Below the pieces are notes generated by a model. That model was not told the DNA's origin and did no database searches. It saw nothing but the letters and a program-made list of their open reading frames with translations. The translations under genes were made by a program, and so were the position numbers. Positions 8,127 to 15,659 of a DNA stretch of 36,734 nucleotides are shown piece by piece. The stretch is from the NCBI GenBank assembly GCA_902384795.1, contig CABMDC010000005.1:1-36734 (forward strand). The letters are read 5' to 3'. The DNA comes from Candidatus Gugararchaeum adminiculabundum (lineage in GTDB: Archaea > Micrarchaeota > Micrarchaeia > Burarchaeales > Gugararchaeaceae). How positions within the stretch are numbered: the stretch's first letter is position 1; each line of letters opens with the position of its first letter.

Positions 8127-9197
8127 TCAACGCCATGTCCAATCCCCCAGTTGCAGCTGCTGGGTCACTGAATTATTGTAATTGAGATCCCTGACCCGTA
8201 GCTGCCCCGCGCCCCTGACCCAGAAATCCTGGGTATTGAAATTGAGCACCAGGTTGATGTTCGCCCCGTTAGGGTCATCATGGTGCATGTCAATATTGAA
8301 AATCTGGTCATGGCCGATGTCGATTTCCATATTATCATCACGACCGTTGTTCTGCGAATCATAATAGCGCGTGTCAATCTTGATTTTTGCGTCGCCCTCC
8401 AAATCCCACTGGTGGCAGGGCGAGGTGTAAACGCTTCCGTTCACATCAGTAATCGTGACATTCATTTGCAGGCAAACGGTTGTTTGCGCGTCGCAGCCGC
8501 TATAGCCGTCGACCCAGTCGTCATGCCCTCCGCACGACGCTGCCGAGGCCAGGGTCGCGTTATCCCTGAATGTCGTGTTTATTATGATATCCATCCGCGC
8601 CCCGGTCAGGTAATTCGCGCATCCATAGGCAGATACCGTCTTGGCATGCCCGTGCTTGTCCAGGTAATAGCCATAGCAGCTCAGGTAGGTTTCAGTCCCG
8701 TCATGGTGATGGTCATGGCGCCCATAGTCCAGCGTCATATTGAAAGGAAACACATCCAGGTAATAGTCCATCTGGTCCAGGGAAATTTCCGTCCCATTCA
8801 AATCAAGGAAGCTGATCGCCACATCCGGCGGCTCGTAATAGTTCTCCACAAAATACCCATACTTCAGCATGAAATAATCCTGGCCATCGGGAATCGGAAG
8901 ATACTCCTGCACATTCAGGGTCGCGTTGACTTTGGTCACGTTCCTCCAGTCGCGCGTGAAAGCGTCCTCCGCGACATCGCTGAAAATCCCTGAAATTTTA
9001 TCCGCAGTCAGGTAAAGTGCCTGCTGTTTTTCCGCATCCAGCTGCCGGTCCGCAACTACGAGCGCAAAGCTAAGGAGCAGGGTCGCCAGTATGAATGCCA
9101 CTAGCGCGAATATGAATCCCTTCTGTGTTTTCGATTTCAGTTTCCCCATTTCCCCAATTCTCATTATTTTCTCCTCCGCTCCCGATTCATTTTTCAT
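8127..9197 (-). CDS. large pilin-like protein with His/Asp-rich segment
   Basis: A 356-residue protein with a prepilin-like N-terminus: basic stretch KLKSKTQKG, then FIFALVAF and a hydrophobic helix to about residue 49. After it comes a long, extracellular-looking domain with several N-x-S/T sites and six cysteines (C174 and C193 among them). It holds a striking metal-ligand-like cluster at about 160-186 (GRHDHHHDG, then DKHGH) and further HD/DD pairs (GGHDDW, MHHDD, IGHDQ). The cleavage site has Phe rather than Gln after Gly, so processing is less certain than in the neighbours. It is the last gene of the five-gene pilin block, 4 bp after the preceding gene. Its size and position suggest a minor, possibly tip-located subunit; metal binding is inference from composition. 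Confidence 0.8.
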   Translation of the reverse strand: MKNESGAEEKIMRIGEMGKLKSKTQKGFIFALVAFILATLLLSFALVVADRQLDAEKQQALYLTADKISGIFSDVAEDAFTRDWRNVTKVNATLNVQEYLPIPDGQDYFMLKYGYFVENYYEPPDVAISFLDLNGTEISLDQMDYYLDVFPFNMTLDYGRHDHHHDGTETYLSCYGYYLDKHGHAKTVSAYGCANYLTGARMDIIINTTFRDNATLASAASCGGHDDWVDGYSGCDAQTTVCLQMNVTITDVNGSVYTSPCHQWDLEGDAKIKIDTRYYDSQNNGRDDNMEIDIGHDQIFNIDMHHDDPNGANINLVLNFNTQDFWVRGAGQLRVRDLNYNNSVTQQLQLGDWTWR

Positions 9198-9201
9198 CCA
9201 A

Positions 9202-9903
9202 TTATTTCCGCCAAACTTCTATCTGCACAAATCCGAACTTGTCATTCCTGTCAGTGAAAACCCTTCTTGAAACCCCCACTTCCGCATCCCCCGGATCCCC
9301 GAACGAAACCGTGTAATTTTTCGCGCAGTGCACGAACGGGTGCCTTCCCGGCCCATCCTTGCAGCAGCAGATTTTGCCCCCATTGCAATACCTATCGCCC
9401 ACCTGTTCATAGGTCTCCCCCTGGGCATTGCATCCTGGATTAACATTTTTGCATGTGCCCTCATGCTGGTAACCAAGAAGCTCGCACTTGTCCTTGCAGT
9501 CCAGATTGTCCTTTACTTCATGAATAGTGCACTCCCCCACGGTAACGCTCGCCGCCATGTAGTTCGGCAGGCTCGCATTAATCGTGGAGTTCAGCAGATC
9601 CTCCCCATGGCGCTCATCCAGCGCAAATAATTTATCCAGCGTCCCGTTCTGCTCCAGTGCGTTCCCCAAATCGCGCGCAGCATACGCCAGCACCTGCGCC
9701 CTGCTTGTCGGCCTCTTGTCCGCATCATTCAGGGCGGCAAGCGCGTAGAAAACAAGCATCACAATGATGAGCGCGCTCATGGCGTCCATTAGGAAAGCGA
9801 TTCCCCTGCGCCAATTTTTCCCGTGCCCCGCTTTCTTATTTTTCCTGTTCAACATCATTTTCCGCCCCTTCCCGCGCATCCGCATCAATCCTTCAGTTCT
9901 CAT
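9202..9903 (-). CDS. cysteine-rich pilin-like protein
   Basis: A 233-residue protein with a basic N-terminus (RKNKKAGHGKNWRRG) and one hydrophobic helix (about 33-59, IAFLMDAMSALIIV), a prepilin-like or signal-anchor start. The second half holds ten cysteines packed between about residues 128 and 195. Their order is C, CKDKC, TCKN, PGC, YCNGGKICCC, HC, ending in a rare triple Cys. This spacing recalls small disulphide-rich (knottin or defensin-like) folds and would suit an exported domain. The start overlaps the end of the preceding pilin-like gene by 11 bp, so they are one operon. Several Met codons precede the membrane helix, so the true start could be further in. No family name is claimed. 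Confidence 0.8.
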   Translation of the reverse strand: MRTEGLMRMRGKGRKMMLNRKNKKAGHGKNWRRGIAFLMDAMSALIIVMLVFYALAALNDADKRPTSRAQVLAYAARDLGNALEQNGTLDKLFALDERHGEDLLNSTINASLPNYMAASVTVGECTIHEVKDNLDCKDKCELLGYQHEGTCKNVNPGCNAQGETYEQVGDRYCNGGKICCCKDGPGRHPFVHCAKNYTVSFGDPGDAEVGVSRRVFTDRNDKFGFVQIEVWRK

Positions 9904-10396
9904 AGGCCAGCAAATTCACAGCCACGACCTGGGCATTATAGACCGCAATCCTCCTGGCCGGGGAAACAGCGCTCGAGCCGCTCGTTGGCATGCTTCCCCA
10001 GCTCGCGTTCAGCGTGCTGTTCGCCCTCACAATCGACCCGTTCAGGTAGGTGACGTTCATGTAAAAATCGCTTCTTCCCAATCCCAGCAAGTCCCGCGCG
10101 CCCGAGTAATTCATGGCAGCGAACTGCGCAAGCTTATCCTGGTCTATAATCCCCCGGTTCACCGCCAGCCCGATTCTTTTCACGGTGCTCGCGTTCCACT
10201 CCTCGGGATAGCCCGGCCCGTCCAGCAGCATATCCGTTCCACTGAACGCCTTCACCTGCAAGTCCACCTGGTCGCCCTGCCTTGCCAGGAAATCCCATTG
10301 GGCTTCCATCATGGTGAACAGCACCAGGAAAATTCCAATGGCAACTATCAGCGAAAGCGATGAAAGCTGCCCCTTCCTTTCCCCGCGCAATTTCAT
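9893..10396 (-). CDS. pilin-like protein
   Basis: About 167 residues. A class III signal peptide is clear: MKLRGERKG followed by QLSSLSLIVAIGIFLVLF, with the expected cut after the Gly. The rest is a mixed domain with several N-x-S/T sites (NASTV, NYSG, NVTY, NSTLNAS). I use the ATG at 10396, one base after the TAA of the preceding gene; a TTG at 10414 would overlap that gene and add six residues. The 3' end overlaps the Cys-rich gene. It is likely a minor pilin of the same appendage. Confidence 0.8.
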   Translation of the reverse strand: MKLRGERKGQLSSLSLIVAIGIFLVLFTMMEAQWDFLARQGDQVDLQVKAFSGTDMLLDGPGYPEEWNASTVKRIGLAVNRGIIDQDKLAQFAAMNYSGARDLLGLGRSDFYMNVTYLNGSIVRANSTLNASWGSMPTSGSSAVSPARRIAVYNAQVVAVNLLAYEN

Positions 10397-10397
10397 T

Positions 10398-10814
10398 TTA
10401 GGTAGTTTTTGCAATCACAATCACTCCGTCATTATTTGTAATGTTATACCAGCTATCCGCCGTAAGGTTGAACGGCGTGCCAATGCTCCCGTTTCCGTAT
10501 CTCAGGATTCCCGGCCTTATTATGGAATTGAACTCCCCGCCGGAATAATTGACGGTCACAAACCCTTCATACACCGTCACATTGAAAAGCGCCTGGTCAA
10601 AATAGTACAAATAGAACCGGTCATAATATCCCGGAGTCGCAGCACTGTTGATTTCGCTTGCCACAATTCCGGAAATTCTCCGCCCTTCCTGCTCATACTT
10701 GCTTTCAATGACAAGCGCATGCTTTTCCACAACCCTTACCTGAATGAACATCAGGATTACGATGAGCAGGCCAGAGATAATGAGCACTTCAATGGCAGTT
10801 TGTCCCTTTCCCAT
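10398..10814 (-). CDS. pilin-like protein with class III signal peptide
   Basis: A 138-residue protein starting MGKGQTAIEVL, a very short prepilin leader. Gly-Gln is the expected cut site, the Glu at mature position +5 is the one needed for pilin assembly in type IV pilins, and a hydrophobic helix follows. The mature domain has aromatic-rich beta segments (YYDRFYLYYFDQ) and N-x-S/T sites. It lies 42 bp after the first pilin gene and 1 bp before the next. Its short size and canonical leader make it a candidate major or structural subunit along with the 10857-11303 gene. Confidence 0.85.
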   Translation of the reverse strand: MGKGQTAIEVLIISGLLIVILMFIQVRVVEKHALVIESKYEQEGRRISGIVASEINSAATPGYYDRFYLYYFDQALFNVTVYEGFVTVNYSGGEFNSIIRPGILRYGNGSIGTPFNLTADSWYNITNNDGVIVIAKTT

Positions 10815-10856
10815 TTTAGCATCCCCGCGCTACTCCGCCAGCAACTTATCCTACCC

Positions 10857-11303
10857 CTACTCCGAAATATTCACAGTTCCGCCAAGCATCTCCACATTCA
10901 CGAAATGCCTGCCGGTTACGGTGGGCAAAGTTCCTGTCACATTGCCCCTTGCCAGGGCATAAATATCAGCGTAAGCCCCTTCTGCAATGGTCAGGTTGTA
11001 CCTTAGTTCCCTTCCGTAAATTCCGGTCCCATCAGTCTGAACCCCATCCGGCACATAGATTACAATCTTTGTTTTCGCGCCCGGCCCCTGGGAGTAGACG
11101 GTATCCACGGCATTCGCGAGCGCATCAACCGCCACCCTTGCCTGCGCGCTCCTGTTCGTGATTCTAGTGTTCACCGAGGTGTAGTAGATTATCGGGACCA
11201 GGATAAGCAGTAGCACGGCAAGAACGAGCACATACTCTACCCCGACTTGGCCAAGTTTTTTCCAGCTCGCCTTCGCTTTCCCCGCACGCGCGTTCCTATT
11301 CAT
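10857..11303 (-). CDS. pilin-like protein, first gene of the pilin block
   Basis: About 148 residues: MNRNARAGKAKASWKKLG, then QVGVEYVLVLAVLLLILVP, a class III signal peptide with Gly-Gln cut and Glu at +5. The mature domain has an Ala-rich helix (SAQARVAVDALANAV) and then beta strands with N-x-T sites (NLTI, NVTG, NISE). I chose ATG 11303 because a TATA-like box lies 25 nt upstream. The frame stays open further up, but that extension runs into the dispersed repeat at 11344-11535 and adds an unlikely leader. It is likely the promoter-proximal, best-expressed pilin of the locus. Confidence 0.85.
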   Translation of the reverse strand: MNRNARAGKAKASWKKLGQVGVEYVLVLAVLLLILVPIIYYTSVNTRITNRSAQARVAVDALANAVDTVYSQGPGAKTKIVIYVPDGVQTDGTGIYGRELRYNLTIAEGAYADIYALARGNVTGTLPTVTGRHFVNVEMLGGTVNISE

Positions 11304-11328
11304 ATTCTCTATAAGAATGAGAAACCTG

Positions 11329-11336
11329 AATATAAA
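11329..11336 (-). promoter_or_regulatory. TATA-like box of the pilin block
   Basis: On the minus strand TTTATATT ends 25 nt before the ATG at 11303, the spacing expected for leaderless archaeal transcripts. It lies just outside the left end of the first dispersed repeat copy. Confidence 0.5.
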
Positions 11337-11343
11337 CTTAACC

Positions 11344-11535
11344 GCCCATCCTTTTCTTTTGCGACGCGATTCGGCTTCGCCGAATGCGCCCATTTTGCCT
11401 GCGGGCAAAATCTGGAAAGAAAAGGCTGGTCGAACCCAAAAGAAAAACGACTACCTACTGCGCTCGCGGATGAACTCGCGCGCGGAGCGCGCTCGCAACC
11501 GCTCACGGTTTAGCCCAAATTAGATGTTTTTGTTT
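11344..11535 (+). repeat. dispersed hairpin-rich repeat, copy 1
   Basis: This segment matches 13027-13157 in the same orientation. A block of 45 bp (11416-11460 against 13046-13090) is identical, the next 44 bp match at 38 positions, and both ends share short motifs (GCCCATCCTTTTCTTT on the left, GATGTTTTTG on the right). Copy 1 has about 60 extra bases, which carry two perfect stem-loops: ATTCGGC with GCCGAAT around a TTC loop, and ATTTTGCC with GGCAAAAT around TGCG. These lie inside a longer inverted repeat, CCTTTTCTTT with AAAGAAAAGG. A self-complementary GAGCGCGCTC follows near 11485. It lies between a gene end (11536) and the pilin promoter. The class of element is unknown. Confidence 0.85.
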
Positions 11536-12948
11536 CTAGGTTGCCTGCGGCTTCGGCTTCATAATTTCCATAACCGCCCTTCCTGTTTCCTCGTCCCCTA
11601 TCTTTGCCAGAATCGAAATTACCTGCGAATACTTGAGCCCCTCCAATAATTCCGCAATCATTTCATATGGCCCGGGCGCATGGAACAGAATCTCCGCCAC
11701 ATGCCCGTGATTATGCGGTTCCGCCGCCATTGCCTTTACCGCTTCAGCACGCTGTTCCACTCCGAGCTTTTCCACCAATAGGTGGCCCGCCTGGTCATAG
11801 TCCGGAATTTTGCACAGCTCCAGCATTATCTCGACCACGCCATGAATGCCCCGCCCGTTTTTAATGCTCCTTGCGGCCATCTGGCTTGTCACGTTGTCGC
11901 GTGTGCTTTCTTCCAGCTGCCCCATGAATTCAGCAAACAATCCTGGATTTTCCTTCTTTTCCTTCAGCAGCTTTTCTGCAATGCCAATGGCAATCGGCAT
12001 GCCCTCTTCGGTCTGAACCAGCCTTTCAAAAGGCAGGGTAAGCCTTAGCAAACACTCTGTTCGGCCACTCTCATCCGCCCTATTTGCATTGTTGAGCAAG
12101 AATAGGAAAAAGCCCGGGGCATTTTTCTCTCCGGCCCCTAAGAGCAATTCCTCTTTCGAATACATAGAAGCTACGTGCATCCATGCCCGGTTCACAAAAT
12201 CCGGGCCGTTCTTTGCCGCCATCAGCACGTCAGCCGCAACATCGGCCTTGCCGTTTTGCCGGTACGTTTCCATGATTGCGGCGCATCCCTCAGGAGTGTA
12301 CTTTGAAAGCACCTGGGCAACCTCTGCATTAAACCTGAATCTGTCCTCGTGAATCGCCTCAAAATACCCGGCCTTTTCCTGTACCGTAAACGCCTTCAAA
12401 ATTTTCAGCCTGGTTTCCCCGGTCAGCATGCCCATCAAAATCTGGAGCGCTTCCGCAGGAATGCTCCCGCTTCGCACAACATTCACTCCTATGTCGGTCA
12501 CTTCCTTGCCGTTCCCTATTGCTATCGCCATTTCCTGCGTATCCACTCCTCTCAAAACCTGCAGGCAAACATGAAGTTTTCCATCATTTGCCAGTTCCTC
12601 AAGCCTTTCTGCAAACGCGCCGCATATCAGCCTTGTGTTCATTGTGGCATAATACTCATCCCAGCTCGCAGCCTCTTCCCAGTTAATGCTTCTAATTGTC
12701 TCATCCAAAACGTCATTTCTTCCAATTGCATGTTTGAGTCTTGGCTCGAGTTCGGCCATGGCTTCGCTCAGTGTCCTTGTTTTATCCTCACCAGCCCGGG
12801 AAACCTGTTCTTTTAATACGGCGCAGCACAATTCATGGAACTTTCGGAATTCAGCGACCATTTTCGCCGCATCATTTGTATCTGAAATAGATCCCTTAAC
12901 CTCTTTCACGGTCAAGTTTAATTGTTTAGTCTGATTCATTATCGCCAC
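11536..12948 (-). CDS. orphan helical-repeat protein (470 aa) flanked by direct repeats
   Basis: A soluble, almost wholly helical protein without signal peptide or membrane segments. From about residue 150 on, the pattern of paired amphipathic helices (EALQILMGMLTGETRLKIL; GGIAEKLLKEKKE-type; YEMIAELLEGLKYSQVISIL) looks like an alpha-solenoid. The last repeats (ILAKIGDEETGRAVMEIM) faintly recall the N-terminal helical domain of MgtE, but no channel domain is present. The GTG start is chosen because GGAGG lies 7 nt upstream; an ATG three codons in is possible. The gene is bounded on both sides by direct copies of the same hairpin-rich repeat, so it may have been inserted or duplicated as a cassette. 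Function unknown. Confidence 0.85.
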   Translation of the reverse strand: MAIMNQTKQLNLTVKEVKGSISDTNDAAKMVAEFRKFHELCCAVLKEQVSRAGEDKTRTLSEAMAELEPRLKHAIGRNDVLDETIRSINWEEAASWDEYYATMNTRLICGAFAERLEELANDGKLHVCLQVLRGVDTQEMAIAIGNGKEVTDIGVNVVRSGSIPAEALQILMGMLTGETRLKILKAFTVQEKAGYFEAIHEDRFRFNAEVAQVLSKYTPEGCAAIMETYRQNGKADVAADVLMAAKNGPDFVNRAWMHVASMYSKEELLLGAGEKNAPGFFLFLLNNANRADESGRTECLLRLTLPFERLVQTEEGMPIAIGIAEKLLKEKKENPGLFAEFMGQLEESTRDNVTSQMAARSIKNGRGIHGVVEIMLELCKIPDYDQAGHLLVEKLGVEQRAEAVKAMAAEPHNHGHVAEILFHAPGPYEMIAELLEGLKYSQVISILAKIGDEETGRAVMEIMKPKPQAT

Positions 12949-13026
12949 ACACTCCCCTCCCTACCGCTAATATGTGTGCAAAATTGTTTATAAATGCTGT
13001 GTTTTATTTTAGCAATTAGTGTACCT

Positions 13027-13157
13027 GCCCATCCTTTTCTTTACGAAAGAAAAGGCTGGTCGAACCCAAAAGAAAAACGACTACCTACTGTGCTCGCAGA
13101 TGAACTCGCGCCCACAGCGCGCTCGCATCCGCTCGCCTTTATTGGATGTTTTTGCTT
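13027..13157 (+). repeat. dispersed hairpin-rich repeat, copy 2
   Basis: The second copy of the element at 11344-11535, same orientation, without the ~60-bp double-hairpin insert. Here CCTTTTCTTT and AAAGAAAAGG are separated by only three bases (ACG), giving a perfect 10-bp stem at 13033-13055. The 45-bp core is identical to copy 1. The right end runs into the last codons of the phosphohexomutase gene, whose stop is at 13139. Confidence 0.85.
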
Positions 13158-14485
13158 ACGAGATTTTTCGCTTTTTCGTAAACTTCAGTTAATCTCTTTT
13201 CGCTTTTCCCTTCACAAGTAATCCGAATTATAGGTTCAGTCCCGCTCGCCCTAACCAGCACCCACGCATCCTCAAAATCAGCACGCAACCCGTCCTCGCG
13301 CGAAATCTTCGCCCCGGCAAAAACATTCTCAAATTCTTTCCCAATCTTCTCCATTGTTTTCCCTTTCTCCCCGCACCTGATTTTCTCCCTTCTCATCTCG
13401 TAAATCGGAACTCTTTTCTTGGCAGCATTCAGGCTCCCAGCAGAACAGAACAATTCCACCAATTTCAGCGCAGTCAGAACCCCGTCAGCAACAAGCGCGC
13501 TTTCAGGGAAAACATACTCGCCGCACGGTTCTCCTCCGAAAACAGCATCCTTCTTTTTCACTTCATCCGCAACATAGAGCGAGCCAACTCTTGTGACAAA
13601 TGGTTTCCCGCCAAATTTCCTAATAAACTCAAGCACTCCCAGCGATGCCTCAACAGTTGTAACAATTGTCCCCTTCTTTCCAGTCAGCACCTTTTCGCAA
13701 ATCAACGCCAATTGTGCATCCAATCCAACCAGTTCCCCTTTCTCATCAACAGCAATCGCCCTGTCCGCATCCCCGTCGTGCGCAATTCCCAAATCAGCTT
13801 TTTCAGCAATCACTCTCTTCATCAGTTCCTTCAAATTCTCAGCGTTAGGTTCCAATCCCCGGCCAAACTCGCCATTTAATTTGCAGTTAATTTCAATTAC
13901 CTGGCAACCAGCCCTTCGCAATAATTCCGGAGTAATCGCGCTTCCTGCCCCATCTCCGCAGTCAATCACAACTTTTGGTTTTTTCCGGGCAATCAGCTTC
14001 ACATCGCAATTCTTCAGGCACAAATCAATGTGCTCCTCAACTGCCCCATGCACCAATTTATCCTTGCCAACAGATTTCCAATCCACTATCCTGAATTCTT
14101 TTTTCTCAATTCTTCTGGCAATCTCCCCCTCTAATTTTTTGCTCGCTTCCAGCCCCTTGTCAAAAATCTTCAGCCCGTTATACTCCGGCGGATTGTGCGA
14201 GGCAGTGATCATCACTCCGCGCGCATTGTGCCTTTTCACGGCCAGCGCCAAAGTCGGAGTCGGAATAATCCCCGCCCTAAGTACATTCGCCCCGCAGGAG
14301 TTCGCGCCAGCGGCAACTGCATATTCCAGCACAGTCCCGCTCTTGCGCGTATCCCTGGCAATGACAATAGTCTCGCCCACCTTTCCCTCGCTTGCCAGGG
14401 CCATTCCCACCTGCAGGGCTAGCTCGGAAGTGACATCCTTTCCGAAAATTCCCCTTATTCCGCTTGTCCCGAACATGAAAACCAC
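13139..14485 (-). CDS. glmM: phosphohexomutase, archaeal phosphoglucosamine/phosphomannomutase type
   Basis: A 448-residue alpha-D-phosphohexomutase that interconverts 1- and 6-phosphates of a hexose or hexosamine in sugar-nucleotide supply. Seen in sequence: N-terminal FGTSGIRG; the phosphoserine loop TASHNP with S96; the metal loop DGDADR at 237-242; the sugar-specificity loop GGEPCGEYVFPE at 317-328; and the phosphate-binding RASGTEP near 419. Length and the GGEP(C/S)GE loop fit the archaeal GlmM-like group, but phosphomannomutase activity cannot be ruled out from sequence. The GTG start has AGGTG 5 nt before it and TTTTAAAG about 25 nt upstream; ATG 14476 is an alternative. Divergent from the orphan at 14573. 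The last codons overlap the end of repeat copy 2. Confidence 0.9.
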   Translation of the reverse strand: MVFMFGTSGIRGIFGKDVTSELALQVGMALASEGKVGETIVIARDTRKSGTVLEYAVAAGANSCGANVLRAGIIPTPTLALAVKRHNARGVMITASHNPPEYNGLKIFDKGLEASKKLEGEIARRIEKKEFRIVDWKSVGKDKLVHGAVEEHIDLCLKNCDVKLIARKKPKVVIDCGDGAGSAITPELLRRAGCQVIEINCKLNGEFGRGLEPNAENLKELMKRVIAEKADLGIAHDGDADRAIAVDEKGELVGLDAQLALICEKVLTGKKGTIVTTVEASLGVLEFIRKFGGKPFVTRVGSLYVADEVKKKDAVFGGEPCGEYVFPESALVADGVLTALKLVELFCSAGSLNAAKKRVPIYEMRREKIRCGEKGKTMEKIGKEFENVFAGAKISREDGLRADFEDAWVLVRASGTEPIIRITCEGKSEKRLTEVYEKAKNLVSKNIQ

Positions 14486-14510
14486 TTGTACACCTTTTTT
14501 CCATTTCCTT

Positions 14511-14549
14511 CTTTAAAACCTGTGTTTGCCGTTCACTCACTTTTTTAAA
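14511..14549. promoter_or_regulatory. divergent promoter pair
   Basis: Minus-strand TTTTAAAG (14511-14518) lies 25 nt from the phosphohexomutase GTG. Plus-strand TTTTTTAAA (14541-14549) lies 23 nt from the ATG of the orphan gene at 14573. Both spacings suit leaderless transcripts. Confidence 0.5.
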
Positions 14550-14572
14550 CACTTAATCCCATATATTAAAAC

Positions 14573-15658
14573 ATGCAAGCCAAGTTCCATAAGGCGAGCG
14601 ATCTTCTTCAACGTCCCTTGCAAAGAGAGGTACTCATAGACAAGAGAATGCCTCCGAACGTGCTAAAAGTCCTGGTAGACGGAATCGAATACGGGTTTAA
14701 GAAAAAGCAGGAGATACCAATCTATGATGCCATTGAACCACCAACTCAATTACATGTATTCCAATTAGCCTACGAGGAAGAAGAATTTTGTCGGCAGTTT
14801 GCAGGTTTGCCCAAGGAAAAGAGCCAAATATTAGCCTCCAGAGTCCGTATCCTCATAGATGCATTAAACTCATTATTACCAGAAGCATATGCATTGGCCG
14901 GCAAGAACGAAAAAGTTTCTCAAGTGAATATATTTTGGCTTGATTACATGTATTTCTTATTGGAGACTCTTATGGGGCAGCTCGGAGAAAAGCAGACAAT
15001 CAGTAATCGCAATGGGGCGGAAGACCGTGTTTATGTTTCTTTTGAATCCAAACAAAGTTCTTTGCCTAATTCCGATCCCCATAGCATAGCTATCGAAACG
15101 CTTCGTTTTGAGATCGCAGAGTTCTTATCAAAACAAGAATCTAATATTTTATCTGTTCCTCGTTCACTCATAAATCTAGACACCCGCTTTGATCAAACTC
15201 TGAGGGGAAGCACTACTCATTTAATCGATCAGCCTTTCACGCCTCCTCCGCTTTGCAATCCAGGAAATCAATTTTTGAGCGAAGCTATTTCCAGTCAGAG
15301 AGTTCAAAAAGATGTAATCTCCTTATACTATAACATGGTTTTGTTAGACGGAAAACCATTCGAGCCAGACAGTTTGCTTTTTACTTACACGGAGAAGAAA
15401 TTCGGAAGCGGCGAAATCAATCCACGTTTATGTGATTTTGTTGTAGCAGTTCCCCCGCTCGATGACAAAATGGAGTCCATGCCCGGAGATTATGCCATCA
15501 AACGCATAAACGCTCATATCGAAGGACAAGAACTGAAAACCGAAGAACCAGAGTTGCTAAGCAGAATAACGATTCCAATCACGCGGACACTCAATATTCA
15601 GGGCGTTCCAATACTCGAAATTTTTGAAAAGGACTATCGCTTTGAATTAGTCCAATAG
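14573..15658 (+). CDS. orphan protein (361 aa), A+T-rich gene
   Basis: A soluble protein with a helical N-terminal half (residues ~1-210) and a more mixed C-terminal half with several proline-rich turns (QPFTPPPLCNPG, VAVPPLDD). No signal peptide or membrane segment is evident and I recognise no motif. The ATG follows a TATA-like box by 23 nt. Codon use is visibly more A/T-rich than the neighbours (many TTA, ATA, AGA and GAA codons), which may mark acquired DNA. It stands alone between a divergent phosphohexomutase and a convergent histidine operon, ending 1 bp from that operon's last stop. No function proposed. Confidence 0.85.
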   Translation: MQAKFHKASDLLQRPLQREVLIDKRMPPNVLKVLVDGIEYGFKKKQEIPIYDAIEPPTQLHVFQLAYEEEEFCRQFAGLPKEKSQILASRVRILIDALNSLLPEAYALAGKNEKVSQVNIFWLDYMYFLLETLMGQLGEKQTISNRNGAEDRVYVSFESKQSSLPNSDPHSIAIETLRFEIAEFLSKQESNILSVPRSLINLDTRFDQTLRGSTTHLIDQPFTPPPLCNPGNQFLSEAISSQRVQKDVISLYYNMVLLDGKPFEPDSLLFTYTEKKFGSGEINPRLCDFVVAVPPLDDKMESMPGDYAIKRINAHIEGQELKTEEPELLSRITIPITRTLNIQGVPILEIFEKDYRFELVQ

Positions 15659-15659
15659 T

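Noticed and set aside
11304-11408. N-terminal extension of the first pilin gene
   Set aside because: It runs through the dispersed repeat and puts a second basic/hydrophobic stretch before the class III signal peptide. ATG 11303 has a well-placed TATA box.
11421-11440. tRNA T-arm-like GGTCGAACCC in the repeat core
   Set aside because: No D-arm, anticodon arm or acceptor pairing can be found around it in either copy.
11344-13157. Integron attC-like site for the repeats around the orphan gene
   Set aside because: I do not see the conserved core-site pattern (GTTRRRY with its inverted partner) and no integrase is in the window. The resemblance is only in the cassette-like layout.
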